This document shows, piece by piece, positions 18,037-26,955 of a DNA stretch of 64,000 nucleotides. The notes under the pieces were generated by a model, which saw only the letters and a program-made list of their open reading frames with translations, did no database searches and was not told the DNA's origin. The stretch comes from Lysinibacillus capsici (lineage in GTDB: Bacteria; Bacillota; Bacilli; Bacillales_A; Planococcaceae), in NCBI RefSeq assembly GCF_003367505.1, contig NZ_PXXX01000006.1, forward strand, positions 1 to 64,000. The letters are read 5' to 3'. Position 1 is the first letter of the stretch, and the number at the start of each line of letters is the position of its first letter. The translations under genes and the position numbers were made by a program.

Positions 18037-19347
18037 TTAACTAAGAGCTCCTGTTGCAAAAGCGACAATTATAATGACTAATGAACACAGAAGAGTCCAT
18101 TTCAAAGCAAAACGTTGAAACTCTCCAAGATCTGATTTAATCATTCCTGCTAATAAAAGAGTAGAAGCCACAAGAGGGCTTAAAAAATGTACGGGTTGAC
18201 CTAATACAGATGCTCTTGCAATTTCTAAAGCGCCTACCCCATATGCTGATCCTGCTTCAGCTAGAATTGGTAAAACCCCAAAGTAATAAGCATCGTTAGA
18301 TAAAACAAAGGTAAATGGCATACTTGTTAGTGCAACCACCAGTGGGAAGAAGCTTCCCAGAGATTCTGGAATAATTGAAATTAATGAATTTGAAATTGCA
18401 TCTACCATTTTTGTTCCGGAAAATATCCCTGAGAAAATACCAGCAGCAAATACTAGTACAACAACTGTTAAAGCATTTCCTGCATGTGCTAAAATACGTT
18501 CTTTTTGTTGTTCTATATTTGGATAGTTAATCATGGCAGCGATTACAAATCCTATTAAAAATAATATCGAAGGTGAAATTACCCCTGTTACTAATACTCC
18601 CATAACAGATATTGTTAAAATTAGATTAATCCATCTTAATTTAGGACGTTTTATATCGATTTGAGCCGTAAGAGTGGAAGCTACTTCAAGTTGATCTAAT
18701 GAGTGACGTGGAATTTCCTCCATATTAATGATTCCAAGTCTTGCTCTTTCCTTTTTACCCAGAACGAAGGCCATAAAAAGAATAACAACCATTCCTGATA
18801 ACATTGTAGGTATAAGAGGAAGGAAAAACTCATTTGGATCAAGCCCCAAAGAAGCGATGGCTCTTGTAGCCGGTCCTCCCCAAGGAGTCATCCCACTCAT
18901 GATACTTACAGATAGTAAAGAGATTGTCCCTAGAATAAGAGGGTTCATCCCGATTCGTAAATAAAGTGCCAACATTGCAGAAATAGTAATCATATGTGTT
19001 GTCGTTCCATCACCATCTAACGCTACAGTCATAGCTATTACTGCAGTTCCAATAGCTATTTTTACTGGATCCCCTTTAACAATTTCCATCATTTTATTGA
19101 TTAGTGGATCAAATAAGCCTGCATCGATTAAAATTCCAAAAAACAAAATAGCAAACAGCAGTAATGCAGCAGAAGGCGCAACTTGTTTTAAACCGTTGAG
19201 CATCATTTCCCCTAGTTCTAAACGAAAACCTGCAATTACCGCAAATACAATTGGTACAATAACAAGCGCTGTAACTGGAGATAATTTTTTAGCCATAATT
19301 AAATACGTAAAAACAACAACCATTGAAACCCCTATAAACGTTAGCAT
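18037..19347 (-). CDS. CitMHS family citrate/tricarboxylate-metal carrier
   Basis: A 436-residue, roughly twelve-helix secondary transporter of the CitMHS family, which moves metal-complexed citrate with protons. The hallmark ALDGDGTTTHMI and GMTPWGGPATRA segments and the second-half SNDAYYFGVLPIL motif are all there. It is closely similar in layout to the product at 28244-29536, so the window encodes two paralogous carriers. GGAGGAATT precedes ATG 19347. A near-consensus cre site lies about 20 bases upstream of the start, suggesting carbon catabolite control. Its place between the two LysR genes suggests a tricarboxylate other than the one served by citST. Confidence 0.85.
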   Translation of the reverse strand: MLTFIGVSMVVVFTYLIMAKKLSPVTALVIVPIVFAVIAGFRLELGEMMLNGLKQVAPSAALLLFAILFFGILIDAGLFDPLINKMMEIVKGDPVKIAIGTAVIAMTVALDGDGTTTHMITISAMLALYLRIGMNPLILGTISLLSVSIMSGMTPWGGPATRAIASLGLDPNEFFLPLIPTMLSGMVVILFMAFVLGKKERARLGIINMEEIPRHSLDQLEVASTLTAQIDIKRPKLRWINLILTISVMGVLVTGVISPSILFLIGFVIAAMINYPNIEQQKERILAHAGNALTVVVLVFAAGIFSGIFSGTKMVDAISNSLISIIPESLGSFFPLVVALTSMPFTFVLSNDAYYFGVLPILAEAGSAYGVGALEIARASVLGQPVHFLSPLVASTLLLAGMIKSDLGEFQRFALKWTLLCSLVIIIVAFATGALS

Positions 19348-19365
19348 ATAATTCCTCCTTTAATT

Positions 19366-19379
19366 TTAAATCGCTTTCA
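19366..19379 (-). promoter_or_regulatory. candidate cre site (CcpA) before the citrate carrier
   Basis: On the minus strand this reads TGAAAGCGATTTAA, matching the cre consensus TGWAANCGNTNWCA at all but one position. It is 19 bases upstream of the start codon, where CcpA binding would block transcription. Confidence 0.45.
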
Positions 19380-19948
19380 TTTTAAAAAAGATGAACGATT
19401 GGAATTGAAACAATATTCAGTTATTTAATCCTATTACAATAGTGGATAACAGTAAAATATAAAATTTTTTTGTTAGTACCAAAAAAAATGTAATAACATA
19501 AAAATAGGCTTTATAATTTGGGTATTTTTATAAATGAAGAGTATATAATGTGGAAAGTTTAAAAATTATTTATAAAAGAGATAGTTTTCTACTGCATTCA
19601 ATAAAATTAATTATTTTTTAAAAAGAGAAATTAACTGATTAGAACGTAATTGATTACTATTGAAGTAAAAGTAATCTTCCGTGACTTAATGTTATAAGCA
19701 TTAATTTCCCGACCAAGTCAATTTGCTGGCCCGATACGCCATTATAACGGACATAACTATTAGAAGAGTAAAAAAGTGCAATTCAAATTAAATGAATTGC
19801 ACTTTCAGAGTGTCGACAAACTAAATTCGTAACAAAAAGTTATCATATGTTGACATTTGATTTTAGTTTTCTATATTCAAATGTATTTCTAAATCCTTGA
19901 AAATCTAAAAAGAAGTGCACTTTTACTTCTGTACATAGAAGAACTTAT
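19380..19948. other. intergenic region with one terminator-like hairpin
   Basis: This 570-base gap separates the start of the citrate carrier from the end of the second LysR gene. It should hold the promoter of the minus-strand carrier. The only clear element is GTGCAATTCA/TGAATTGCAC at 19776-19802. That stem of 10 bp has a 7-base loop, with AAAAA on one side and CTTT on the other, and could terminate the lysR transcript. I recognise no coding remnant. Confidence 0.5.
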
Positions 19949-20818
19949 TTACTCTAATAAATCGTTATTTTCTTTTAAGAATTCTATAAACGTTTTAACT
20001 GTAGAAAGCTGTAGTGCATCTTCATTATACATTAGCCATGTGTATCTAAACACAGGTTCTCCATTGCTATAGTTTAGTTCGTAGGTTTGTAGATTGTCGG
20101 AAGGCTGTAAACAAATTTGAGGTACAATAGCAAACCCTAAATCGTTTTTGACCATCTCCTTACATGTCTCTAGGCGATCTGTTTCCATCATAATGAAAGG
20201 TGGTTCAGAATATTTGTCATGCCACCATCCAGTAATAAGGGCTTTTAAAGAATTATCGGTTTTATAATTGATAAATGGAAGTTTGGGTAAATTCAACATA
20301 TCCAATTCTTTCCTTGAGATTAAACAAAGTTTCTCCTTATGTAACAAAACTTTTTCTCCAAACCATTCGTAATTTCCTCGAAGTATCCCTAATTGCACAA
20401 TAGAGGAATTGAGGAGGTTCATAATATCCGTACTCCATCCTGTATTTACGTTGAATTGTACATTAGGGAATATGGTTGTAAATTGTTTCAGCAGCTTTGG
20501 TAATTTATATTGGGCAAAGTTACTTGAAACACCCAATCTTAAAGTACCTCGTACCTCATTTTCCATGTTCATCATATAGTCTTTCGTTTTTTGCAATTGG
20601 TTAATCATTTCTTCTGCATACTCCACCAAGTGTAAGCCTTTTGTGGTAAACTCAATGCCCCCTTTTGTTTTGAAAAATAATTTAGTATCAAACTCTTTTT
20701 CTAAATTTTTAATTCTGTATGTTAACGCTGGTTGTGAAATATATAGACGTTCAGATGCACGACTGATATGTTTCTCTTGATATAAGATTCGAAGGGCATG
20801 CCAATCTTTTTCATCCAT
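19949..20818 (-). CDS. LysR family transcriptional regulator (tricarboxylate locus, 2)
   Basis: A 289-residue LTTR with winged HTH HISRASERLYISQPALTYRI at the N terminus and a substrate-binding-like C-terminal domain. ATG 20818 is chosen over 20836 because GGAGAGGATATT directly precedes it. The protein then begins MDEKDWHALRILY, parallel to MDERNWMVLQTLY of the other LysR gene here, and the two align along their length. It is divergent from the PrpF-type gene, with an AT-rich palindrome between them, so it likely controls that gene and perhaps the carrier downstream of it. Confidence 0.88.
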   Translation of the reverse strand: MDEKDWHALRILYQEKHISRASERLYISQPALTYRIKNLEKEFDTKLFFKTKGGIEFTTKGLHLVEYAEEMINQLQKTKDYMMNMENEVRGTLRLGVSSNFAQYKLPKLLKQFTTIFPNVQFNVNTGWSTDIMNLLNSSIVQLGILRGNYEWFGEKVLLHKEKLCLISRKELDMLNLPKLPFINYKTDNSLKALITGWWHDKYSEPPFIMMETDRLETCKEMVKNDLGFAIVPQICLQPSDNLQTYELNYSNGEPVFRYTWLMYNEDALQLSTVKTFIEFLKENNDLLE

Positions 20819-20867
20819 AATATCCTCTCCATTCAAGGGTTATAAGTTTTTTATTGGTTTTATCTAA

Positions 20868-20883
20868 TAAAATATCTATTTTA
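20868..20883 (+). promoter_or_regulatory. palindrome in the lysR-prpF divergent region
   Basis: TAAAATA-TC-TATTTTA is a perfect 16-base inverted repeat 50 bases from the lysR start and about 80 from the prpF-type start. It is a plausible operator for the second LysR protein and differs from the CATAAA/TTTATG pair of the first. Confidence 0.45.
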
Positions 20884-20961
20884 CTTATGATACTGCTTAT
20901 CATACTATATTTTCATAAATGCCGGTACCTTAGAAAAAAAATACGAAAAGGGGTAATTTAG

Positions 20962-22101
20962 ATGAGAGTACCAGTTGTGGTTATGCGTGGAGGAACTAGC
21001 AAAGGAGTATTTCTGAACTTTGATGATATGCCAGCTAATAGATTACTTTGGGATGAGTTTTTACTGGATATTATGGGAAGTCCAGACCGTAGACAAATTG
21101 ACGGACTGGGTGGTGCTAACTCCTTAACAAGTAAGGTGGCAATTATCAAGGAATCAGAATTAGAGGGGATTGATGTAGAATACACATTTGCCCAAGTCAG
21201 CATTTCTAATAATTTAGTTGATTTCAAGGGGAATTGCGGAAATATCTCTTCTGCGGTTGGACCTTATGCTATTGAGCAGGGGCTTGTACCAGTAGTTGAA
21301 CCAGTTACTACTGTAAGGATATATAATACAAACACCAAAAAAGTTATAATTGCTGAGGTAGAGGTTGAAAATGGGCATGTAAAAACGGAAGGTATGTGTT
21401 CGATTCCGGGAGTCCCTGGAACTGGTTCGCCTATCTATCTTTCATTTACTAATGCTGAAGGTGCAGTAACCGGTAAGCTATTTCCAACTGGAAACCATAT
21501 TGATGTAATTCAATCATCTAAAGGTCCTTTAAATGTATCTATTATCGATGTTGCTAATCCTTTAGTATTTGTTAATGCTTCTGATGTTGGACTAACAGGT
21601 TCTGAATTGCCTCATGAGTTTACAAAGGAAAAACTAATAGAGTTAGAGGAAATCAGATCGATTGCAGCTGAAATGTGCCAACTGGCAGCTAAAGAAGAGG
21701 CAACTATGAAATCGCCTGCTGTCCCTAAAATGACAATAATTGCTCCTCCTGGGGACTACCTTGATGTAACAGGCATAAAAAGAGAAGCTTTAGATATGGA
21801 CTGCAGAATTAGAATGATGTCTATGCAAGAACCACATCAAGCTCTTGCAATTTCGGGCGCTATTTGCACAACTGCAGGTGCATTTTTAGAAAATACAATC
21901 TTATCTGAAGTTATAAATATAAATCAAGAGGTAGTGCGCTTAGGACATCCTGGTGGAATAATGGAAACAAAAGTCGATTTAATCGCTGGGCATATTAGTG
22001 CAATCAAGGTAGTACGTACAGCTCGTATTATTCTGGAAGGTCATGTTTATACAAAGAAAAATTATAAGATTGCGAAAGTTAGATCTCAGGCATTGGCTTA
22101 G
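20962..22101 (+). CDS. PrpF family protein (aconitate/methylaconitate isomerase type)
   Basis: A 379-residue protein of the PrpF family, which has two diaminopimelate-epimerase-like domains and moves double bonds in aconitate-type tricarboxylates. Recognisable blocks are VVMRGGTSKGVFL at the N terminus, GLGGANSLTSKVAII, the Cys-containing GNCGNISSAVGPYAIEQGLV near residue 90, and LGHPGGIMETKV near the C terminus. No 2-methylcitrate genes are nearby. A role in cis/trans-aconitate or tricarballylate breakdown is therefore more likely than propionate metabolism. AAAAGGGG precedes the ATG. Confidence 0.85.
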   Translation: MRVPVVVMRGGTSKGVFLNFDDMPANRLLWDEFLLDIMGSPDRRQIDGLGGANSLTSKVAIIKESELEGIDVEYTFAQVSISNNLVDFKGNCGNISSAVGPYAIEQGLVPVVEPVTTVRIYNTNTKKVIIAEVEVENGHVKTEGMCSIPGVPGTGSPIYLSFTNAEGAVTGKLFPTGNHIDVIQSSKGPLNVSIIDVANPLVFVNASDVGLTGSELPHEFTKEKLIELEEIRSIAAEMCQLAAKEEATMKSPAVPKMTIIAPPGDYLDVTGIKREALDMDCRIRMMSMQEPHQALAISGAICTTAGAFLENTILSEVININQEVVRLGHPGGIMETKVDLIAGHISAIKVVRTARIILEGHVYTKKNYKIAKVRSQALA

Positions 22102-22663
22102 TGAATTTATACCAATACAAAAAATTAAAAGTCAGTGAAAATATAATTAAGTTGGAGAAATTGTTTGTGTTTATAATTACTTCATTTATATATGAAACGA
22201 TAACAATGTACGAATTCTATACAAGGGAAGAAGCAGGGTAAGCCTTAAAGAAGGGTAATAATATTCTTTAGAAAATTATTTATTTTAATGACCCCTTCCT
22301 TGTTTAAGGTCGAAGCAGAATGTTATTTTTTCTCAACTCCTTTCTTTTTTTCACAAGTTAATAGGGTGTCATGAAATTTTCTCACTTTTACTTAACTGAA
22401 TGAGCCAGTTGTGTATTAGTTATATTCAAGACTATTACGATATTCAACAATATGATGCTTTTTAATCAGCATATTGAAGATTTAGCAATGGCATTATTAC
22501 AAATAATATTAAATAAAAGCCTAGAGAAATTACAGATGTATTTGATAAAGAAACCGATAACGAAACACTCCTTTAAACCGAATAGGAGAGCAACATTTCA
22601 AATAAGGTCCCTTGATATAATTCTCTATGTAATCTAACTATGTTTGAACAAGGAGATGGAAGC
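22102..22663. other. intergenic region, no supported gene
   Basis: A 560-base gap follows the PrpF-type gene. A 61-codon open frame at 22452-22637 has no ribosome binding site and no recognisable product. Another frame of the same stretch reads KPREITDVFDKETDNET between stops, which hints at a dead coding remnant I cannot name. No clear terminator follows the PrpF-type gene. Confidence 0.4.
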
Positions 22664-23428
22664 ATGGGTAAGTTAACAGGCAAAATCGCTTTAGTTACAG
22701 GATCAAGTCGAGGAATTGGCCGCAGTATTGCATTGCGTCTGGCACAAGAGGGAGCCTTTGTCGTCGTTCATTATGGGAAAAGACGTAATGAGGCAGAAGC
22801 AGTTGTTCACCAGATCGAACAAAGCGGAGGAAATGCTTTGGCGATTGGTGCTGACCTTAGTACTCTAGATGGTATTCAAGATTTATTTACTACTTTGGAT
22901 GATACTATTCGGGATTATATGGGCGGTTTCGGATTCGATATTCTTGTCAACAATGCTGGAATTGGTCAAATTATCAGTTTAGAAGAGACGACGGAGGTAT
23001 CATTTGACGAGGTAATGAAGATAAATGTTAAAGCACCACTTTTTGTTACTCAGCAAGCTTTGCCACGTTTAAAAGATGGGGGACGTATTATTAATATTTC
23101 ATCTTTTGTGACACGTGCAGCTTCACCAAGTGTCTTCACGTACAGTATGTCCAAAGGTGCAATCGACACGTTTACGCGTCTTCTAGCCAAACAACTAGGG
23201 AGCAGGAATATTACGGTAAACGCCATCCAGCCAGGAATTATTAATACAGAGATGAATGCTGAGACTTTGAAAAACCTTGATGGACAAAAATATGCGGCTG
23301 GTCTTTCAATTTTCAACAGATGGGGAGAACCCGGGGATGTGGCAGATATTGCCGCCTTTCTTGCTTCATCAGACAGCCGTTGGGTAACTGGTCAATTGCT
23401 CGATGCAAGTGGAGGATCACATCTATAG
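22664..23428 (+). CDS. short-chain dehydrogenase/reductase (SDR)
   Basis: A 254-residue classical SDR with the NAD(P)-binding TGSSRGIGRSIA motif, NNAGIGQ, the catalytic Ser in NISSFVTRA and the YSMSKGA motif (Tyr and Lys). The C terminus is GQLLDASGGSHL. Such enzymes are often annotated as 3-oxoacyl-ACP reductase-like, but the substrate cannot be told. ATG 22664 follows AAGGAGATGG; an upstream ATG at 22640 overlaps that site. It is a single gene ending in a strong terminator. Confidence 0.85.
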   Translation: MGKLTGKIALVTGSSRGIGRSIALRLAQEGAFVVVHYGKRRNEAEAVVHQIEQSGGNALAIGADLSTLDGIQDLFTTLDDTIRDYMGGFGFDILVNNAGIGQIISLEETTEVSFDEVMKINVKAPLFVTQQALPRLKDGGRIINISSFVTRAASPSVFTYSMSKGAIDTFTRLLAKQLGSRNITVNAIQPGIINTEMNAETLKNLDGQKYAAGLSIFNRWGEPGDVADIAAFLASSDSRWVTGQLLDASGGSHL

Positions 23429-23551
23429 AACATTAATTATCAAGCTTTGTATGGCATAATCCTCCTCAATCAGGCGCTATTGTTGTATAGGCTGTTCTGT
23501 TCTTCTTGAATTCACGGAGTGGAGGATTGTTAAGTTAATTAAAAACAAAGT

Positions 23552-23597
23552 AAAAGCGGTCCTCCACAGATATGATGTGGAAGGCCGCTTTTTTGTT
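23552..23597 (+). terminator. SDR gene terminator
   Basis: AAAAGCGGTCCTCCAC pairs almost perfectly with GTGGAAGGCCGCTTTT around a 9-base loop, followed by TTTTTTG. Confidence 0.85.
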
Positions 23598-23676
23598 ATA
23601 AGCACAGTCACCATTTATTATTGGTTACATCTGATTCGCTTAATCGTATAGTAATAGATTAAGAAATCTATTTAGC

Positions 23677-23931
23677 TTACGAAGCATTACGCAATGATTT
23701 CAGAATTAAACTCAAAATGAAAACTAGTATAATTGCTCCAATGAGGGCAGGGAAGATATAGAAATCGGAAATTTTAGGACCCCAACTTCCAAGAAGCATA
23801 CCACCAATCCATGCGCCGATAATACCTGCAATAATATTACCAATAATTCCACCTGGGATATCTTTACCCAAAATTATACCTGCAAGCCAACCGATAAGCC
23901 CGCCAATTATTAAAAACCAAATGAAACTCAT
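23677..23931 (-). CDS. GlsB/YeaQ/YmgE family small membrane protein
   Basis: An 84-residue, three-helix, glycine-rich membrane protein of the transglycosylase-associated family. FIWFLIIGGLIGWLAGIIL and the GGIIGNIIAGIIGAWIGGML block are typical. Members are stress-related in several bacteria, but their molecular role is not established. The ATG at 23931 is chosen because AGGAGATGG precedes it; an in-frame ATG nine bases upstream overlaps that site. It stands alone on the minus strand. Confidence 0.85.
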   Translation of the reverse strand: MSFIWFLIIGGLIGWLAGIILGKDIPGGIIGNIIAGIIGAWIGGMLLGSWGPKISDFYIFPALIGAIILVFILSLILKSLRNAS

Positions 23932-23940
23932 ACTATCCAT

Positions 23941-24540
23941 CTCCTATTTTGTATTTTAAATATTTTGTTATAGTGTTTTATAACCTTTTTTGAACTCTTT
24001 CAAACTATAAGGAGGGAAAAAATAAAAATTAGGGGAAGTTTCAAGGGAGATATCAGACATTGGCGCATTTCTGTAATAAGAGGAGCATCTTTATTTTAAT
24101 GATAGTAATAAATTCATGTTTATTCTATTTTCATCCTGAACGCCGAAATCCAATATCAAATCACAAGTTTATTTTGACCAAGAATTACAAAATGGAGACT
24201 TAGCGTATAAGCATGGATTAACAACAGGACTTTCCTGATGTGTGTATAAGATTTTATTATTGATTTACATAAACCTTCCACCGATTTTGGTGGAAGAATT
24301 TTATGCATTCTAAAATTCCTTTGAAATATAGTATAATCTAGAAATTAAGCTGGATTCAAACTAGGTTTTCCTCTCATATTTAGTAAGTTCTTATGATTTT
24401 TCTAGTTGAAACAATCATAACAGTCAAATTACCATGAGCTAAGTTATATTCTCTTAAATATGGCAACAAAGGGATTTAAATAAAAGAAGGATGAAAGTTA
24501 TATGAATTATACTAGTTGAAAAGGGTGAAGGTTAAGTATA
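23941..24540. other. intergenic region before citS
   Basis: A 600-base gap. A hairpin at 24275-24296 (CTTCCACC against GGTGGAAG, 6-base loop, followed by AATTTTAT) looks like a terminator with no intact gene before it, which suggests a lost gene. No product is recognisable in the short frames around it. The part after 24300 should hold the promoter of citS. Confidence 0.45.
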
Positions 24541-26127
24541 TTGAACAAAAAAAAGATACCATTACAAACAAAAATATTGGGACTGATTAGCACGTTAATT
24601 CTTTTTATTGTTTTTCTGCTCGCCAGTATATTTGCTTATTTACAATATGTCGATGCAAGGACTCAAGTTAAACAATTGGCATTGCAAACGGCTATGACAA
24701 TCTCTCTTATGCCAGAACTTAAAGAATCCATTGGGAAAAGTGATTTAGAGCTACGTTTTCGTCCAATTGCTGAGCAAGTAATAGATCAGGTAAATGCAGA
24801 AAATATTATTATTGAAGATCGGGAGAAGATTATTTATTCGCACAGAAGCCCAAGTCAGGCTGGTCAGAAGAGTTTTGACCATACAAATAATTATGGGTTA
24901 ATATTTGGTGGTTCTAATAATTTTGAATTGGAACGAGAGAGTGGTTCTGTTTTAATAGGAAAGGTTCCTATCATAGCAGACAATGGAGAATATACTCGTG
25001 TAATTGGGACCGTAGCGGTTGAATACGCAGAAAAAGAAATCTTTCAAAATATTTATAAACGAATTAAGTCCATTCTCATTGCTTCTCTGATTGTTTTAAT
25101 TTTAGGAATCATTGGTGGTATTTTTTTAACCAAAAGTATTAGAAAAGATACTATGGGATTGGAACCGCATGAAATCTCCTCACTATATAGAGAAAGAAGT
25201 GCCATTCTGTTATCAGTAAAGGAAGGAATCATTGCAATCGATCAAAAGGGTTTCTTAACCTTAATCAACAATTCTGCTAGTTCAATGTTGAACCTCAAGG
25301 ATGAATCCTCTATTGGTGAACATATCCAATTTGTCTTACCAGCAATTAATATCGATCATGTATTACAGAAAGGTAAGCCCATTCATAATGTAGAGATATT
25401 AATTAATGATAAAGTATTTATTTTTAATTTTATTCCCATTATCGAAAATGAAAAGATTATGGGTGTGGTTTCTAGTTTTCGTGATAAAACGGAGCTTAAA
25501 AAGCTTATTGATACGATCACAGAGGTTCGCGCATATTCTGAGGGACTTCGTGCACAAACGCATGAGTACTCAAATAAACTTTACTTATTATCAGGATTAA
25601 TCCAATTAGAGAGATATCAGGATGCGTTTGAATTTATACAAAAGGAGTCAGCCAATCACCAACACCAAAACCGAATCCTATTTAATCAAATTCAAGATAT
25701 AAATGTTCAAGCTATATTATTAGGGAAACTGGGCAATGCATCGGAAAAGAAGATTGCCTTTGAAATTGATCCTGATAGTTATGTAGATGTCTTACCAAGT
25801 CACATTGAAATCACGGATATCATCACAATCATTGGAAATCTTATTGATAATGCATTTGATGCCGTAGCCGATCGAAAAGAGAGAAGGGTGTCTTTCTCAA
25901 TTACAGGAATTGGGAGTGATATCATTATAGAAGTAGCAGATAACGGAAAGGGAATTGCAGAAGATATGTTAGATTTTATATTTGATTTACGTAGTTCATC
26001 TAAAGGAAAAAATAGGGGGTACGGTTTATTTAATGTTAAACAAATTGTAGAATCTTTAGGTGGAACAGTAGAAGTAAAAAATGACAAAAACGGTGGGGCC
26101 ATTTTCACGGTATTTCTACCGAAATAA
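24541..26127 (+). CDS. citS: sensor histidine kinase CitS (CitA/DcuS family)
   Basis: A 528-residue membrane sensor kinase. TM1 lies near residues 12-35. An extracytoplasmic sensing domain (about 40-175) follows, then TM2 near 178-200, a PAS domain (about 215-325) and a short dimerisation helix with the phospho-acceptor region AQTHEYSNKLYLLSGLIQL. The HATPase domain carries IGNLIDNAFDAV, VADNGKGI and GYGLFNVKQIVESLGG. This is the CitA/DcuS architecture for di- and tricarboxylate sensing. The order citS-citT-yflP-citM is the one of B. subtilis, where the pair activates the Mg-citrate carrier gene. Translation starts at TTG 24541 after AAGGGTGAAGG. Confidence 0.88.
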   Translation: MNKKKIPLQTKILGLISTLILFIVFLLASIFAYLQYVDARTQVKQLALQTAMTISLMPELKESIGKSDLELRFRPIAEQVIDQVNAENIIIEDREKIIYSHRSPSQAGQKSFDHTNNYGLIFGGSNNFELERESGSVLIGKVPIIADNGEYTRVIGTVAVEYAEKEIFQNIYKRIKSILIASLIVLILGIIGGIFLTKSIRKDTMGLEPHEISSLYRERSAILLSVKEGIIAIDQKGFLTLINNSASSMLNLKDESSIGEHIQFVLPAINIDHVLQKGKPIHNVEILINDKVFIFNFIPIIENEKIMGVVSSFRDKTELKKLIDTITEVRAYSEGLRAQTHEYSNKLYLLSGLIQLERYQDAFEFIQKESANHQHQNRILFNQIQDINVQAILLGKLGNASEKKIAFEIDPDSYVDVLPSHIEITDIITIIGNLIDNAFDAVADRKERRVSFSITGIGSDIIIEVADNGKGIAEDMLDFIFDLRSSSKGKNRGYGLFNVKQIVESLGGTVEVKNDKNGGAIFTVFLPK

Positions 26128-26238
26128 TGAAGCTTACTCAATGAGATAATCTATAGTACTACTGATGTTGGAGGTACTTCCCTTTAAGTCGGGTTTCTAA
26201 ATGTCAGCACAGGGAGATAAAAGAAGGAGAGGGGAAAA

Positions 26239-26916
26239 ATGATTAAGGTTGTCATTGCGGAAGATGATTTTCGTATTGCACAAGTGCAAGAACAGTTTTT
26301 GCATAAAGTACCAGATGTAAAGGTTGTTCAGAAGGCATTGAATGCAAAGGAAACGATGGACATACTAGAGAAATATGAAGTTGACTTGCTTTTTTTGGAT
26401 ATCTATATGCCCGATGATCTTGGAACAAATTTGTTAGCAAAAATTCGCGATCATTATCCAACAATCGATATTATTATAGTGACTGCTGCAACAGAAAAAA
26501 CGATGTTGGAGACGGCAGTTAGATATGGTGTGAGTAACTATTTGTTGAAGCCTGTGACAATGGAGAAATTTGTTGAAGCGGTGGAAGAATATAAAAAAAA
26601 GAAAAAACTTCTAAGTCATCGTGATGAGGTCGACCAAACATTGATTGATCAATACTTTGGTGTTGCCAATCAATTGTCCTCATCTCAAAAAGACTTACCT
26701 TCAGGTGTTGATCGTCATACTTTAGAAAAAGTGAAAGAGGTAATGAAGGAACTAAAAGGTGGTATTTCCATCGAGGAGATGGGTGAACAAATCGGTGCAT
26801 CTCGAACAACTGCTAGAAGGTATTTAGAGTTTCTTGTTTCAATTGATGTCTGTACGGCAAAACATGAATATGGAGTTGTTGGAAGGCCTGAGAGGAAATA
26901 TTACTATAAAGAATAA
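26239..26916 (+). CDS. citT: response regulator CitT
   Basis: A 225-residue response regulator. The receiver domain (1-120) carries the acidic pocket EDD, the phosphorylation Asp54 in LLFLDIYMPD and Lys in NYLLKPVTMEKF. The C-terminal part holds an HTH (GISIEEMGEQIGASRTTARRYLEFL) of the CitB/DcuR type. It lies 111 bases after citS in the same direction with AGGAGAGGGG before the ATG. The predicted target is the yflP-citM unit downstream. Confidence 0.9.
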   Translation: MIKVVIAEDDFRIAQVQEQFLHKVPDVKVVQKALNAKETMDILEKYEVDLLFLDIYMPDDLGTNLLAKIRDHYPTIDIIIVTAATEKTMLETAVRYGVSNYLLKPVTMEKFVEAVEEYKKKKKLLSHRDEVDQTLIDQYFGVANQLSSSQKDLPSGVDRHTLEKVKEVMKELKGGISIEEMGEQIGASRTTARRYLEFLVSIDVCTAKHEYGVVGRPERKYYYKE

Positions 26917-26955
26917 CAACAAGGTTAACTTAAAAATAAGGACAAGGGATGAACA

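Noticed and set aside
19680..19770. Possible transposase or integrase fragment between the citrate carrier and lysR
   Set aside because: Short translated pieces there could not be matched to any family by eye, and no inverted repeats flank the region.
22452..22637. 61-codon open frame before the SDR gene
   Set aside because: No ribosome binding site and composition unlike the neighbours; probably chance.
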